Positions 1-7,614 of a stretch of 28,527 nucleotides of DNA are shown in pieces. Source of the stretch: Thiopontia sp964415865 (GTDB lineage: Bacteria > Pseudomonadota > Gammaproteobacteria > GCF-002020875). Position 1 is the stretch's first letter. Each line of letters opens with the position of its first letter. The notes under the pieces were generated by a model, which saw nothing but the letters and a program-made list of their open reading frames with translations, searched no databases and was not told the origin of the DNA. Where the stretch lies: assembly GCA_964415865.1 (NCBI GenBank), contig CAYQBY010000021.1:1-28527 (forward strand). Reading direction: 5' to 3'. The translations under genes and the position numbers were made by a program.

Positions 1-2
1 CG

Positions 3-38
3 ATCAGCAGGATTATTCATCGCAGTATGCAAGAATAA
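3..38 (+). pseudogene. 3' end of REP-associated (Y1/IS200-like) transposase, copy A
   Basis: The frame starting at base 3 reads ISRIIHRSMQE and then a TAA stop. This matches the last residues of copy B just downstream (ISRIVHRNMQK). It is therefore the C-terminal tip of a REP-associated tyrosine transposase whose body, if intact, lies upstream of the window. Only 11 codons are visible, so whether the full gene is intact cannot be judged here. Confidence 0.5.
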
Positions 39-50
39 AGACCTGACCCT

Positions 51-237
51 GTTTCGCTGTTCTCTTGAAAAGTATGTAGCAGATACTGACAGCAGAAATG
101 AGGCGATTGTTGCTGCATATCGAAGTGTGGGATATACGCTACAGAATATTGGGGACCATTTTGGCCTGCACTACTCAACGATTAGCAGGATTGTTCATCG
201 CAACATGCAAAAAGAAAGACCTGACCCCAAAAAGTGA
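51..237 (+). pseudogene. C-terminal fragment of REP-associated transposase, copy B
   Basis: The frame from base 1 is open to TGA at 235-237. From about base 51 it encodes a sequence with the helix-turn-helix tail typical of RAYT (Transposase_17 / Y1_Tnp) proteins: key stretches are SRNEAIVAAYRSVGYTLQ and IGDHFGLHYSTISRIV. The catalytic HUH and tyrosine part is absent and no start codon with a ribosome binding site is visible. It is a detached 3' end, about 60 codons. Bases 1-49 and 179-227 are near-identical, so the ends of copies A and B are tandem duplicates 178 bp apart. Both copies finish in the terminal sequence AGACCTGACCC, which resembles the GGGGTCA repeats seen elsewhere in the window. 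Confidence 0.6.
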
Positions 238-260
238 CCCCAAAAGCGGACCCCAAACAG
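223..260 (+). repeat. three 13-bp units beginning GACCCCAAA
   Basis: GACCCC begins at 223, 236 and 249, exactly 13 bp apart, each followed by AAA or AAAA and a variable spacer. The units directly extend the transposase-remnant terminus. They look like replication slippage of the element end. Confidence 0.6.
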
Positions 261-339
261 TTGATTAAATGGTCCATCACTGTTAACTTTGGCAATTCTT
301 ATACCGATAAAAAAATCATCAATCAAAGAGGGTGTGACA

Positions 340-1353
340 ATGAAAAAAGAGTTAATTGGAGTAGGGGTTGTTGCCCTGCTGGCAGTGGGTAGTGCAACAG
401 CGGATACTCTGTCGGATGTAATCAACAAGGGGTTTGTTCAGTGTGGGGTAAGCCAGGGGCTACCCGGATTCTCCAGCCCGGATGCCGCTGGCAACTGGCA
501 GGGGATTGATGTCGATGTCTGTCGATCGGTCTCGGCAGCGATCTTCGGGGATGCCAATAGAGTCAAGTACACACCGCTCTCTGCCAAGGAGCGTTTCACT
601 GCACTGCAGTCTGGTGAGATCGATATTCTGGCGAGAAACACCACCGAGACCTTTACCCGTGATGCGGCATTAGGGCTCGATTTTGTCGGCATCAACTACT
701 ACGATGGTCAGGGCTTTATGGTGCGCAAGGATCTGGGGGTGAAATCTGCGCTTGATCTGGCTGGCGCTGCGGTCTGTACCAACACCGGTACTACTACCGA
801 GATGAATGTGGCCGACTATTTCCGCTCTAACAATATGCCATACAACGTTGTCGCCTTCGAGAAGATGGATGAGGTGGTTGCCGCCTATGATGCGGGTCGT
901 TGTGATGTCTTCACCACCGACCGTTCCGGTCTGGCGGCACAGCGGACCAAGCTGAGTAATCCAGCAGACCATACGATCCTGCCGGAGACTATCTCCAAGG
1001 AGCCGCTCGGCCCTGTAGTTCGTCACGGAGACAACCGTTTTGGTGATATCGTCCGCTGGTCACTCAATGCGATGAAGAATGCGGAGGAGATGGGGATCAC
1101 CTCTGAAAATGTTGATGCGATGCGTGCCGATACCAGTAACCCTGCACGAAATCGCCTGCTGGGGACGGCTGGTGATATGGGCGACAAGCTGGGAATCCCC
1201 AATAGCTGGGGCTTCAATATCATCAAGCAGGTGGGTAACTATGGTGAGACCTATACCCGTAATCTGGGGCCAACTACCCCGATCAATCTACCACGAGGGA
1301 TCAATAATCTCTGGAATAATGGTGGTATCCAGTACGCGGCACCTATCCGTTAA
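340..1353 (+). CDS. aapJ: general L-amino acid ABC transporter, periplasmic substrate-binding protein
   Basis: Binds polar L-amino acids in the periplasm and delivers them to the AapQ/AapM channel. The 337-residue product starts with a clear signal peptide (MKKELIG then a hydrophobic stretch, probable cleavage after SATA). The mature protein shows the family-3 solute-binding fold, for example VDVCRSVSAAIFGD, LSAKERFTALQSGEIDIL and CTNTGTTTEMNVADYF, and an AapJ/YhdW-like C terminus. I chose ATG 340 over an in-frame ATG at 289 because it is preceded by AAAGAGGG and opens the signal peptide. Length agrees with E. coli YhdW (about 340). It is the first gene of an aapJ-Q-M-P operon and is followed by a hairpin that probably sets its expression above that of the permeases. 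Confidence 0.9.
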   Translation: MKKELIGVGVVALLAVGSATADTLSDVINKGFVQCGVSQGLPGFSSPDAAGNWQGIDVDVCRSVSAAIFGDANRVKYTPLSAKERFTALQSGEIDILARNTTETFTRDAALGLDFVGINYYDGQGFMVRKDLGVKSALDLAGAAVCTNTGTTTEMNVADYFRSNNMPYNVVAFEKMDEVVAAYDAGRCDVFTTDRSGLAAQRTKLSNPADHTILPETISKEPLGPVVRHGDNRFGDIVRWSLNAMKNAEEMGITSENVDAMRADTSNPARNRLLGTAGDMGDKLGIPNSWGFNIIKQVGNYGETYTRNLGPTTPINLPRGINNLWNNGGIQYAAPIR

Positions 1354-1373
1354 CCCGGTTTGAGGTAGACTAC

Positions 1374-1409
1374 ATGGGCTGTCCATATTCTGTGGGCAGC
1401 CCATTTTTG
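1374..1409 (+). terminator. intrinsic terminator / attenuator after aapJ
   Basis: An 8-bp perfect stem, ATGGGCTG (1374-1381) with CAGCCCAT (1397-1404), is followed by a short T run. It lies between the binding-protein gene and the permease genes, a usual place for partial termination that makes the binding protein more abundant than the channel. Confidence 0.75.
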
Positions 1410-1432
1410 TATCAGACCGTTATGAGTAACCT

Positions 1433-2593
1433 GTGAACCCTCTGGAATTATGGCGCAATGGGCGCTTTCGGGGCTGGCTGTTGCAGCTTCTCACCCTGAC
1501 CATTGTCGGGGCGCTGCTCTGGTCTCTGTTTGATAATCTGCAGGCAAATCTGGCTCACCGTGGTATCAGTACCGGTTTCGGCTTCCTCGACAGCGAGGCC
1601 GGTTTCGGCATAATCACCCACCTTGTCGAGTATAGCGAGAGCTCTACCTATGGCCGTGCCTTTCTGGTTGGGCTACTCAATACCCTGCTGGTCTCGTTTA
1701 TGGGAATTATCCTCGCCACCCTGTTTGGGGTTATTGTCGGGATAGCACGCCTCTCATCAAACTGGCTTATCTCTCGTCTGGCGCTCGGTTATGTGGAGCT
1801 GATCCGTAATATCCCGCTGCTGTTGCAGATCTTCTTCTGGTACTTTGCGGTACTGAGGAGCCTTCCGTCCCCCCGTCAAAGTATCAACTGGGGCGATGCC
1901 ATCTTCATGAATAACAGGGGTATCTACCTCCCCTCACCACTTCCGGGTGAGGGGTTTTCGCTGGCGGGGTGGGCCATGGCGGTAGCCCTGATTATCTCAA
2001 TCGTGATCTTTCGCTGGGCCAAAAGACGTCAGCACCGAACCGGCATGACGTTTCCGCGCTGGCGTGTTGCTACAGGATTGCTGTTGGGGCTGCCGTTGCT
2101 GGCCCTGGCACTGCAGGGATTCCCGCTGAGTTGGGAGCTACCGGCACTGCGTGGATTCAATTTCCAGGGTGGGGTGGTGATGATTCCTGAGTTCATGGCG
2201 CTACTGCTGGCACTCAGTATCTATACCGCCTCCTACATTGCGGAGATTGTCCGTGGCGGAATTCAGGCGGTCAATAGGGGGCAGAGTGAGGCGGCACTCT
2301 CACTGGGGCTGAGTCGTGGGCAGACCCTGCGACTGGTGATTCTGCCACAGGCGCTACGGGTTATTATTCCGCCACTTACCAGTCAGTACCTCAACCTGCT
2401 GAAGAACTCATCACTGGCAGCGGCAATCGCCTATCCGGAGCTGGTCTCTGTATTTGCCGGCACGGTGTTGAATCAGACCGGGCAGGCGGTGGAGGTGATC
2501 GGGATCACCATGGGGGTCTATCTGTTGATCAGCCTCTCTATCTCGCTGTTGATGAATTGGTATAACCACAAAATGCGGCTAGTGGAACGATAA
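1433..2593 (+). CDS. aapQ: general L-amino acid ABC transporter permease AapQ
   Basis: One of two inner-membrane permease subunits of the amino-acid importer. The 386-residue protein has several hydrophobic helices. An early long helix near residues 14-30 precedes a periplasmic loop (DNLQANLAHRGISTGFGFLD), and the C-terminal half carries the EAA loop EAALSLGLSRGQTLRLVILP that contacts the ATPase. The pattern ELIRNIPLLLQIFFWYFAVL is typical of the HisM/GlnP-like family. The start is GTG 1433; no strong ribosome binding site is visible. A tiny ORF (ATG AGT AAC CTG TGA, from 1422) ends across the GTG. Length matches E. coli YhdX (about 393). A long palindrome overlaps its stop codon. Confidence 0.88.
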   Translation: MNPLELWRNGRFRGWLLQLLTLTIVGALLWSLFDNLQANLAHRGISTGFGFLDSEAGFGIITHLVEYSESSTYGRAFLVGLLNTLLVSFMGIILATLFGVIVGIARLSSNWLISRLALGYVELIRNIPLLLQIFFWYFAVLRSLPSPRQSINWGDAIFMNNRGIYLPSPLPGEGFSLAGWAMAVALIISIVIFRWAKRRQHRTGMTFPRWRVATGLLLGLPLLALALQGFPLSWELPALRGFNFQGGVVMIPEFMALLLALSIYTASYIAEIVRGGIQAVNRGQSEAALSLGLSRGQTLRLVILPQALRVIIPPLTSQYLNLLKNSSLAAAIAYPELVSVFAGTVLNQTGQAVEVIGITMGVYLLISLSISLLMNWYNHKMRLVER

Positions 2594-2710
2594 TCATGCA
2601 TATGACTTCTGTACAGCTCCATAGCGGCGTTTCAAAATGGTCATGTACATTGGTACACTCACATTTTGTGCCTTGCTCTAGAGCTGTACAGAAGCAATCT
2701 GCACGATTAT
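2590..2710. repeat. nested ~121-bp palindromic element between aapQ and aapM
   Basis: Perfect arms CTTCTGTACAGCTC (2606-2619) and GAGCTGTACAGAAG (2681-2694) enclose further paired blocks: CAAAATG (2633-2639) with CATTTTG (2662-2668) and TGTAC (2644-2648) with GTACA (2653-2657). Outside the arms ATAATC (2590-2595) pairs with GATTAT (2705-2710), exactly 10 bp away on each side. The outer arm includes the aapQ stop codon. It looks like a miniature palindromic repeat inserted in the operon and would fold into one long hairpin in the mRNA. Confidence 0.75.
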
Positions 2711-2729
2711 GCGCGGGAGACAAGCAGCT

Positions 2730-3776
2730 ATGAATCAAGCAGTTACATGGCTTCGCAAAAACCTCTTCTCATCTCCGCTAAATAGCGGGTTGACGCTGGG
2801 GGCACTCTACCTGTTGTGGATGGTTCTTCCGCCGGTGATCGAGTGGACCTTGCTGGAGGCAACCTGGGTGGGAGACTCCCGTAGTGCCTGCCAATCTGCT
2901 GATGGTGCCTGCTGGGCCTTTGTGGATGTCCGCTTTAGTCAGTTTATGTATGGTCTATACCCCGTAGCAGAGGTGTGGCGGATTGATCTAGCCTTCGTGA
3001 TTTTGGTGCTGCTCTTTGTTGCTCTCTTCATTCCGGGGGTGGCAAGAAGATGGGTTGCCACCGTGATTCTGATCCCCTATCCCGTAGTCGCCTGGCTTCT
3101 CTTCTCGGGTGGAGTATGGGGGCTGGAGGTGGTGGAGACCTCTCAGTGGGGAGGGCTATTTCTGACCCTGGTGATTGCCGGTATAGGAATTGTCGCCTCC
3201 TTCCCGCTGGGAATTCTGCTGGCACTGGGACGGCGCTCCGAGATGCCGGTAGTCCGTTCGCTTTCGGTGGCCTTTATTGAGCTGATCCGCGGGGTTCCAC
3301 TGATCTCGGTCCTCTTTATGGCCTCGGTGATGCTACCGCTGTTTCTGCCAGAGGGGGTCAATTTCGACAAACTGTTGCGTGCCCTTATCGGCATCACCCT
3401 GTTTCAATCTGCCTATATGGCAGAGGTGGTGCGTGGCGGGCTGCAGGCCATTCCACAGGGGCAGTTTGAGGCTGCAGAGTCACTTGGACTGGGCTATTGG
3501 CGTACCATGCGACTGATTATTCTGCCGCAGGCGCTAAAGTTGGTGATCCCCGGGGTGGTCAACACCTTTATTGCCCTGTTCAAGGATACTACCCTAGTGA
3601 TGATTATAGGGATGTTTGATTTTCTGGGGATTGTGCAGGCGGCAACCACAGATCCAAAATGGTTGGGTACAGCGGTAGAGGGGTATGTGTTTTGTGCAGC
3701 GGTCTACTGGTTATTCTGTTTCAGCATGTCGCGTTACAGTATCTCGGTAGAGAGAAAATTGGACAGGGGGTATTAG
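2730..3776 (+). CDS. aapM: general L-amino acid ABC transporter permease AapM
   Basis: Second permease subunit of the amino-acid importer. The 348-residue product has several membrane helices, two Cys residues in an early periplasmic loop (RSACQSADGACWAFVDVRFS), and the EAA loop EAAESLGLGYWRTMRLIILP near residue 250. The stretch ELIRGVPLISVLFMASVMLP is the family signature around helix 2 of the permease domain. I prefer ATG 2730 to the in-frame ATG 2709, because GGGAGA lies about 10 bases before it and 2709 falls inside the palindromic element. Resembles E. coli YhdY (about 367). Confidence 0.88.
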   Translation: MNQAVTWLRKNLFSSPLNSGLTLGALYLLWMVLPPVIEWTLLEATWVGDSRSACQSADGACWAFVDVRFSQFMYGLYPVAEVWRIDLAFVILVLLFVALFIPGVARRWVATVILIPYPVVAWLLFSGGVWGLEVVETSQWGGLFLTLVIAGIGIVASFPLGILLALGRRSEMPVVRSLSVAFIELIRGVPLISVLFMASVMLPLFLPEGVNFDKLLRALIGITLFQSAYMAEVVRGGLQAIPQGQFEAAESLGLGYWRTMRLIILPQALKLVIPGVVNTFIALFKDTTLVMIIGMFDFLGIVQAATTDPKWLGTAVEGYVFCAAVYWLFCFSMSRYSISVERKLDRGY

Positions 3777-3782
3777 CTGTCC

Positions 3783-3847
3783 GTCATTCTCGAGAAGATA
3801 TCCGTCATTCCCAAACAGATATTTGTCATTCCCGCGAAGGCGGGAAT
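3783..3847. repeat. degenerate 21-bp tandem units ending in a TCATTCCCGC palindrome
   Basis: GTCATTC begins at 3783, 3804 and 3825, exactly 21 bp apart. Only the last unit continues into a full palindrome, ATTCCCGCGAAGGCGGGAAT (3828-3847). The rest of the 3777-3898 gap contains two GGTCAGG motifs (3852 and 3866) of the GGGGTCA repeat type. It separates aapM from aapP by 122 bp. Confidence 0.75.
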
Positions 3848-3898
3848 CTAGGTCAGGTCACATGGGGTCAGGAAAGATTTTAGAGTAGGCTAGAGTAT

Positions 3899-4630
3899 AT
3901 GAATAACATGATAGAGATGAAAGGGGTCAACAAGTGGTACGACGACTTCCATGTACTCAAGGATATTGATCTGACTGTCTCCAGGGGGGAGCGGGTGGTG
4001 GTCTGTGGCCCATCAGGCTCTGGCAAGTCAACCATGATCCGTTGCATCAACCGTCTGGAGGAGCATCAGCAGGGGTCGATTACAGTGAACGGAGTTGAGT
4101 TAACTGATGATCTTAAGAATATTGAGGAGGTGCGCCGCGAGGTGGGGATGATATTTCAGCACTTCAACCTATTCCCGCACCTGACTGTGCTGGAGAACCT
4201 TATGCTGGCCCCAACTTGGGTTAGAAAGGTTCCAAGAAAGGAGGCCGAGCAGAAGGCAATGCACTATCTGGAGCGAGTAAAGATTGCCGATCAGGCTCTG
4301 AAATTCCCAGGGCAGCTTTCTGGAGGGCAGCAGCAGCGGGTAGCGATTGCTCGTGGTCTCTGCATGGAGCCAAGGATAATGCTATTTGATGAGCCGACCT
4401 CGGCACTTGATCCAGAGATGATTAAGGAGGTGCTAGATGTGATGGTTGAGCTGGCAGAAGAGGGAAGAACCATGATCTGTGTCACTCATGAGATGGGATT
4501 TGCCAAAACTGTGGCTGACTGCATGATTTTTATGGATGATGGGAGGATTGTTGAGCGCGCATCACCTGATGATTTCTTTGATAATCCGCAACATGAGCGG
4601 ACTCAGCTATTTCTGAGCCAGATTCTCTGA
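3899..4630 (+). CDS. aapP: general L-amino acid ABC transporter ATP-binding protein AapP
   Basis: Cytoplasmic ATPase that powers the Aap importer. The 243-residue protein has all ABC motifs in order: Walker A GPSGSGKST (about residues 38-46), Q-loop in MIFQHFNLFPHLT, signature LSGGQQQRVAIARGL, Walker B IMLFDEPTSALDPE and switch His in CVTHEMGFA. The polar amino-acid (GlnQ/AapP/YhdZ) subfamily is indicated by the ERVVVCGPSGSGKST and RCINRLEEHQQG contexts. ATG 3899 was chosen because the family normally has a short N terminus before the IEMKGVNKWY strand; ATG 3908 is possible, and neither has a strong ribosome binding site. It closes the operon; a GGGGTCA half-element follows two bases after the stop. 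Confidence 0.92.
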   Translation: MNNMIEMKGVNKWYDDFHVLKDIDLTVSRGERVVVCGPSGSGKSTMIRCINRLEEHQQGSITVNGVELTDDLKNIEEVRREVGMIFQHFNLFPHLTVLENLMLAPTWVRKVPRKEAEQKAMHYLERVKIADQALKFPGQLSGGQQQRVAIARGLCMEPRIMLFDEPTSALDPEMIKEVLDVMVELAEEGRTMICVTHEMGFAKTVADCMIFMDDGRIVERASPDDFFDNPQHERTQLFLSQIL

Positions 4631-4631
4631 T

Positions 4632-4668
4632 GGGGTCAGGTCTGCGTTTTTAGTGTTATTGCGTAGTT
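4632..4668 (+). repeat. GGGGTCA half-element between aapP and uvrD
   Basis: This 37-bp block matches the left arm and inner flank of the inverted repeat at lspA (23711-23747) at 29 of 37 positions by eye: both read GGGGTCA, then CTGC, TTTTTAG, TTATTG and AGTT in the same spacing. It fills the whole space between the aapP stop (4628-4630) and the uvrD stop codon (4667-4669, minus strand). The matching right arm is missing. Confidence 0.6.
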
Positions 4669-6862
4669 ACAGGGTCTCAAGCTTGGCGTAGCCTGCAACC
4701 AGCCATTTAGTACCAGCCTGTGGAAAGTTGATCTGGATCCGTGCCTGTGGGCCGCTCCCCTCAACCATAAGCACTGTCCCCTCACCAAATTTGGCATGTT
4801 CTACCTGTTGTCCGGGGTGGAGTCCGGTTCCTGAATCTTCAGTGATCCTTGCTCTTGCAGGTGGGGCATAACTGCTGGAGCGGTTTGTTACGGGACGAGA
4901 TACAGTGGAGCGAATCCGTACCTCCTGCAGCAACTCTTTCGGTAGCTCCTTGATGAAACGTGACTGTCTGGGGTAGTTCTCCTTACCGTATAGTCGACGG
5001 CTCTCGGCATGGGTAATAGTCAGCTTCTCTCTGGCACGGGTGATTCCAACGTAGCAGAGGCGACGCTCCTCCTCCAGTTTGTCGGGGTCGTCTGATGACA
5101 TGCGATGGGGGAAGAGACCCTCCTCCATGCCACTTAGGAAGACCTGAGGAAACTCAAGACCCTTGGCACTGTGGAGGGTCATCATCTGTACGCAATCCTC
5201 CCACTCATCTGCCTGGGTGTCGCCAGCCTCCAGCGCTGCCTGTGCAAGAAACTCATCCAGAGGGTTGAGTGACTCATCATCAACCGTCTCATCTGCAGGC
5301 GCAAATTGGCGTGCAGCAGTAACCAGCTCTTCAAGATTTTCAACTCTGGTACGGGCCTTTTCACTTCTATCCTTACGGTGGTGAGCCATAATGCCACTAC
5401 TGTTTAGAGCTATCTCAACCTGCTCTCCCAACACCTTCTCCTCTGCCTGTTCATCCATCTGCTCTATTAACTGGATAAAGTTTGCCAAGGCGTTGCGGGC
5501 ACGGGCTGCGAGTGTCTCTCCCTCAATCTGCTCTACTGCGGCCTGCCAGAGAGAGGTTCCGGCACTCTTTGCATGGTCACGTACCATCTGAACAGTACGC
5601 TCTCCAATTCCACGGGTTGGGGTGTTGACCACCCGCTCAAATGCAGAGTCATCATCTCGATGTGCCATAAGTCGCAGATAGCAGAGGGCATCCTTGATCT
5701 CTGCCCGTTCGAAAAAGCGTAGCCCACCATAGATACGGTATGGGATATTTGCACTCAGTAGCGCCTCCTCCAAGACACGGGACTGAGCATTGGAGCGGTA
5801 GAGGATTGCATTCTCGGAGCGTGCCCCACCCTTTATACTCCAGCTCTCAATCTGCTCAGCAATAAAGCGGGCCTCATCAAGGTCATTGAAGGCAGAGTAG
5901 AGCTGAATTGGTTCCCCATCATGGTCCTCGGTCCAGAGCTCCTTGCCCATACGGCTGGGGTTATTCTCGATCAGTGCATTGGCGGCATTCAGGATGTTAC
6001 CGGTGGAGCGGTAGTTCTGTTCCAGTCGCAGGGTCTCCACCTCGGGGAAATCACGGGTGAAACTGCTGATATTCTCAACACGTGCTCCTCTCCATCCGTA
6101 AATACTTTGATCATCGTCACAAAGGATGAATACTGACCCCTGTTCACCAGCCAGCAACCTGATCCATGCGTACTGAATGGTATTGGTATCCTGAAACTCA
6201 TCAACCAGAATATGGCTGAAACGGTTGCGATAGTGGGTCAGAAGTTCCGGATTATTGAGCCACATCTCGTGAGCACGCAGCAGGATCTCGGCAAAGTCCA
6301 CCAATCCACTGCGTTGGCAGGCTGCCTCATAGGCCATATATACCTCTACCATCTGCCGCAGCCAGTGGTCGTGGACAGGGTCTATCTGATGAGAGCGGAT
6401 CCCTTTGTCCTTCTGTTCATTGATAAACCACTGTGCCTGTTTTGGTGGCCAGCGCTCCTCGTTAAGGTTCATCTCCTTGATTAGACGACGGACCAGACGC
6501 AGCTGATCCTCACTGTCGAGAATCTGGAAATTCTGCGGTAGCTTGGCCTCCTGCCAGTGGTTGCGGAGAAGACGGTGAGCCAGCCCATGGAAGGTCCCTA
6601 CCCATAGGTTGCCAGTGGGCATATTTAGCAGTGACTCAATACGTCCCTTCATCTCCTTTGCTGCCTTGTTGGTAAAGGTAACAGCAAGGATTGACCACGG
6701 TGATATCTGTTCTGCCCGAATAAGCCAGGCGATGCGGTGAACCAGCACTCTGGTTTTGCCGCTACCAGCACCAGCAAGTACCAGACTATTTCTGGACTCT
6801 GTAGTTACAGCCTGGCGTTGAGCGCTATTTAGTGGCTCGATGATGTCGGTAATATCTTCCAT
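4667..6862 (-). CDS. uvrD: DNA helicase II (UvrD), superfamily 1 3'-5' helicase
   Basis: ATP-driven 3'-5' helicase of nucleotide excision repair and mismatch repair. The 731-residue protein starts with LNSAQRQAVTTESRNSLVLA and Walker A AGAGSGKT (about residues 31-38). It continues with motif II DEFQD, motif III CDDDQSIYGWRGA, motif IV LEQNYRST, motif V LHSAKGLEFPQVFLSG and motif VI YVGITRAREKL. The C-terminal Tudor-like segment (GQQVEHAKFGEGTVL) is typical of UvrD and separates it from Rep. Length is close to E. coli UvrD (720). The stop codon overlaps the GGGGTCA half-element by two bases. comF lies 22 bp upstream on the same strand, so the two could be co-transcribed. Confidence 0.95.
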   Translation of the reverse strand: MEDITDIIEPLNSAQRQAVTTESRNSLVLAGAGSGKTRVLVHRIAWLIRAEQISPWSILAVTFTNKAAKEMKGRIESLLNMPTGNLWVGTFHGLAHRLLRNHWQEAKLPQNFQILDSEDQLRLVRRLIKEMNLNEERWPPKQAQWFINEQKDKGIRSHQIDPVHDHWLRQMVEVYMAYEAACQRSGLVDFAEILLRAHEMWLNNPELLTHYRNRFSHILVDEFQDTNTIQYAWIRLLAGEQGSVFILCDDDQSIYGWRGARVENISSFTRDFPEVETLRLEQNYRSTGNILNAANALIENNPSRMGKELWTEDHDGEPIQLYSAFNDLDEARFIAEQIESWSIKGGARSENAILYRSNAQSRVLEEALLSANIPYRIYGGLRFFERAEIKDALCYLRLMAHRDDDSAFERVVNTPTRGIGERTVQMVRDHAKSAGTSLWQAAVEQIEGETLAARARNALANFIQLIEQMDEQAEEKVLGEQVEIALNSSGIMAHHRKDRSEKARTRVENLEELVTAARQFAPADETVDDESLNPLDEFLAQAALEAGDTQADEWEDCVQMMTLHSAKGLEFPQVFLSGMEEGLFPHRMSSDDPDKLEEERRLCYVGITRAREKLTITHAESRRLYGKENYPRQSRFIKELPKELLQEVRIRSTVSRPVTNRSSSYAPPARARITEDSGTGLHPGQQVEHAKFGEGTVLMVEGSGPQARIQINFPQAGTKWLVAGYAKLETL

Positions 6863-6884
6863 GAGAGGGGTAGTTTACAGCCTC

Positions 6885-7547
6885 CTAGTGGTGAGGTGGA
6901 GTGTAAGCGAGAGCCCAGATCTGAATATTTTTGGCACCACCATTTTTAAGGATATGGGTGACAGATCTCATTGTGCTACCGGTGGTTATTACATCATCAA
7001 AGAGGGCAATAGTTTCGCCATTAAGTGGTCTGGTCAGGCTGAATGCATTTTCCAGATTATGTTTTCTTTTCGCGGCATTAAGGGCAAGTTGGGGCTCAGT
7101 ATGTCTGTTTCTTATACAACTGGTAAGGTCGATGGGGATGCCAAGTTTTCTGGCTGGACCACGGATTATCTCAAGTGCCTGATTGAATCCACGCTGGCGT
7201 AGCCGTTTGGGGTGGAGTGGAATAGGGAGGATTAGGTCTGGTGGCTCGCTAATGTTCTGCTGAAGTTTGTTTACCATTAGTGATCCAAAAAGTTTTGCAT
7301 AGTGGAGTTTGTGGTCAAACTTTAGTTGCTGAATCATTGGGGCCAGTGGGGCGCTGTAGCGGTACGGGATGATAATCTCGCTCCAGAGTTTATGTTGGTC
7401 AAGCTCTGGTGGACTCTGTTGTAGTATTGGTAGGCTCTTTTTACACGAGCCACAGAGCGCGATACCACTGTGAGTTGGTTGGCTACATAGTGCGCAAGGT
7501 TCGGCCGGGATAAGTTGGCGAGCTGTTCTGTAAACTTTTTCCAGCAT
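6885..7547 (-). CDS. comF: ComF/GntX family phosphoribosyltransferase-like protein
   Basis: Double zinc ribbon plus type I phosphoribosyltransferase domain, 220 residues. Four cysteines in two pairs (CALC near residue 18, CGSC near 32) form the N-terminal zinc site. The PRPP-binding motif IALFDDVITTGST is near residues 180-192, and RLRQRGFNQALEI is the usual ComF core motif. Family members act in natural transformation in some bacteria (ComF) or in use of extracellular DNA and gluconate-linked functions (GntX), but their reaction is not known. In many gammaproteobacteria this gene neighbours bioH; here it is divergent from bioB with 67 bp between ATG codons. A BirA-like operator covers its first codons, so biotin status may affect it too. 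Confidence 0.88.
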   Translation of the reverse strand: MLEKVYRTARQLIPAEPCALCSQPTHSGIALCGSCKKSLPILQQSPPELDQHKLWSEIIIPYRYSAPLAPMIQQLKFDHKLHYAKLFGSLMVNKLQQNISEPPDLILPIPLHPKRLRQRGFNQALEIIRGPARKLGIPIDLTSCIRNRHTEPQLALNAAKRKHNLENAFSLTRPLNGETIALFDDVITTGSTMRSVTHILKNGGAKNIQIWALAYTPPHH

Positions 7548-7560
7548 GATTGGTTGACAG
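7528..7560. promoter_or_regulatory. putative BirA (biotin repressor) operator
   Basis: Half-sites CTGTAAACT (7528-7536) and GGTTGACAG (7552-7560) are separated by 15 bp. The E. coli bio operator has TTGTAAACC and GGTTTACAA about 16 bp apart, so each half here matches 7 of 9 bases with near-correct spacing. It overlaps the bioB -35 box (7554-7559) and the comF start codon (7545-7547). Binding by biotinyl-AMP-BirA would block both directions. The birA gene is not in this window. Confidence 0.6.
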
Positions 7561-7581
7561 CATTGTTGGTAAGGGTACGAT
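7554..7581 (+). promoter_or_regulatory. sigma-70 promoter of bioB
   Basis: A perfect -35 box TTGACA (7554-7559) and a -10 box TACGAT (7576-7581) are separated by 16 bp. The promoter lies 33 bp before ATG 7615 and its -35 is within the right half of the BirA-like operator. Confidence 0.65.
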
Positions 7582-7614
7582 TCCTCTCTATTCTAACGAA
7601 CTATCGGATTGACT

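Noticed and set aside
238..339. Promoter for aapJ
   Set aside because: TTGATT (about 260) and several AT-rich hexamers are present, but no -35/-10 pair with acceptable spacing and match could be supported.
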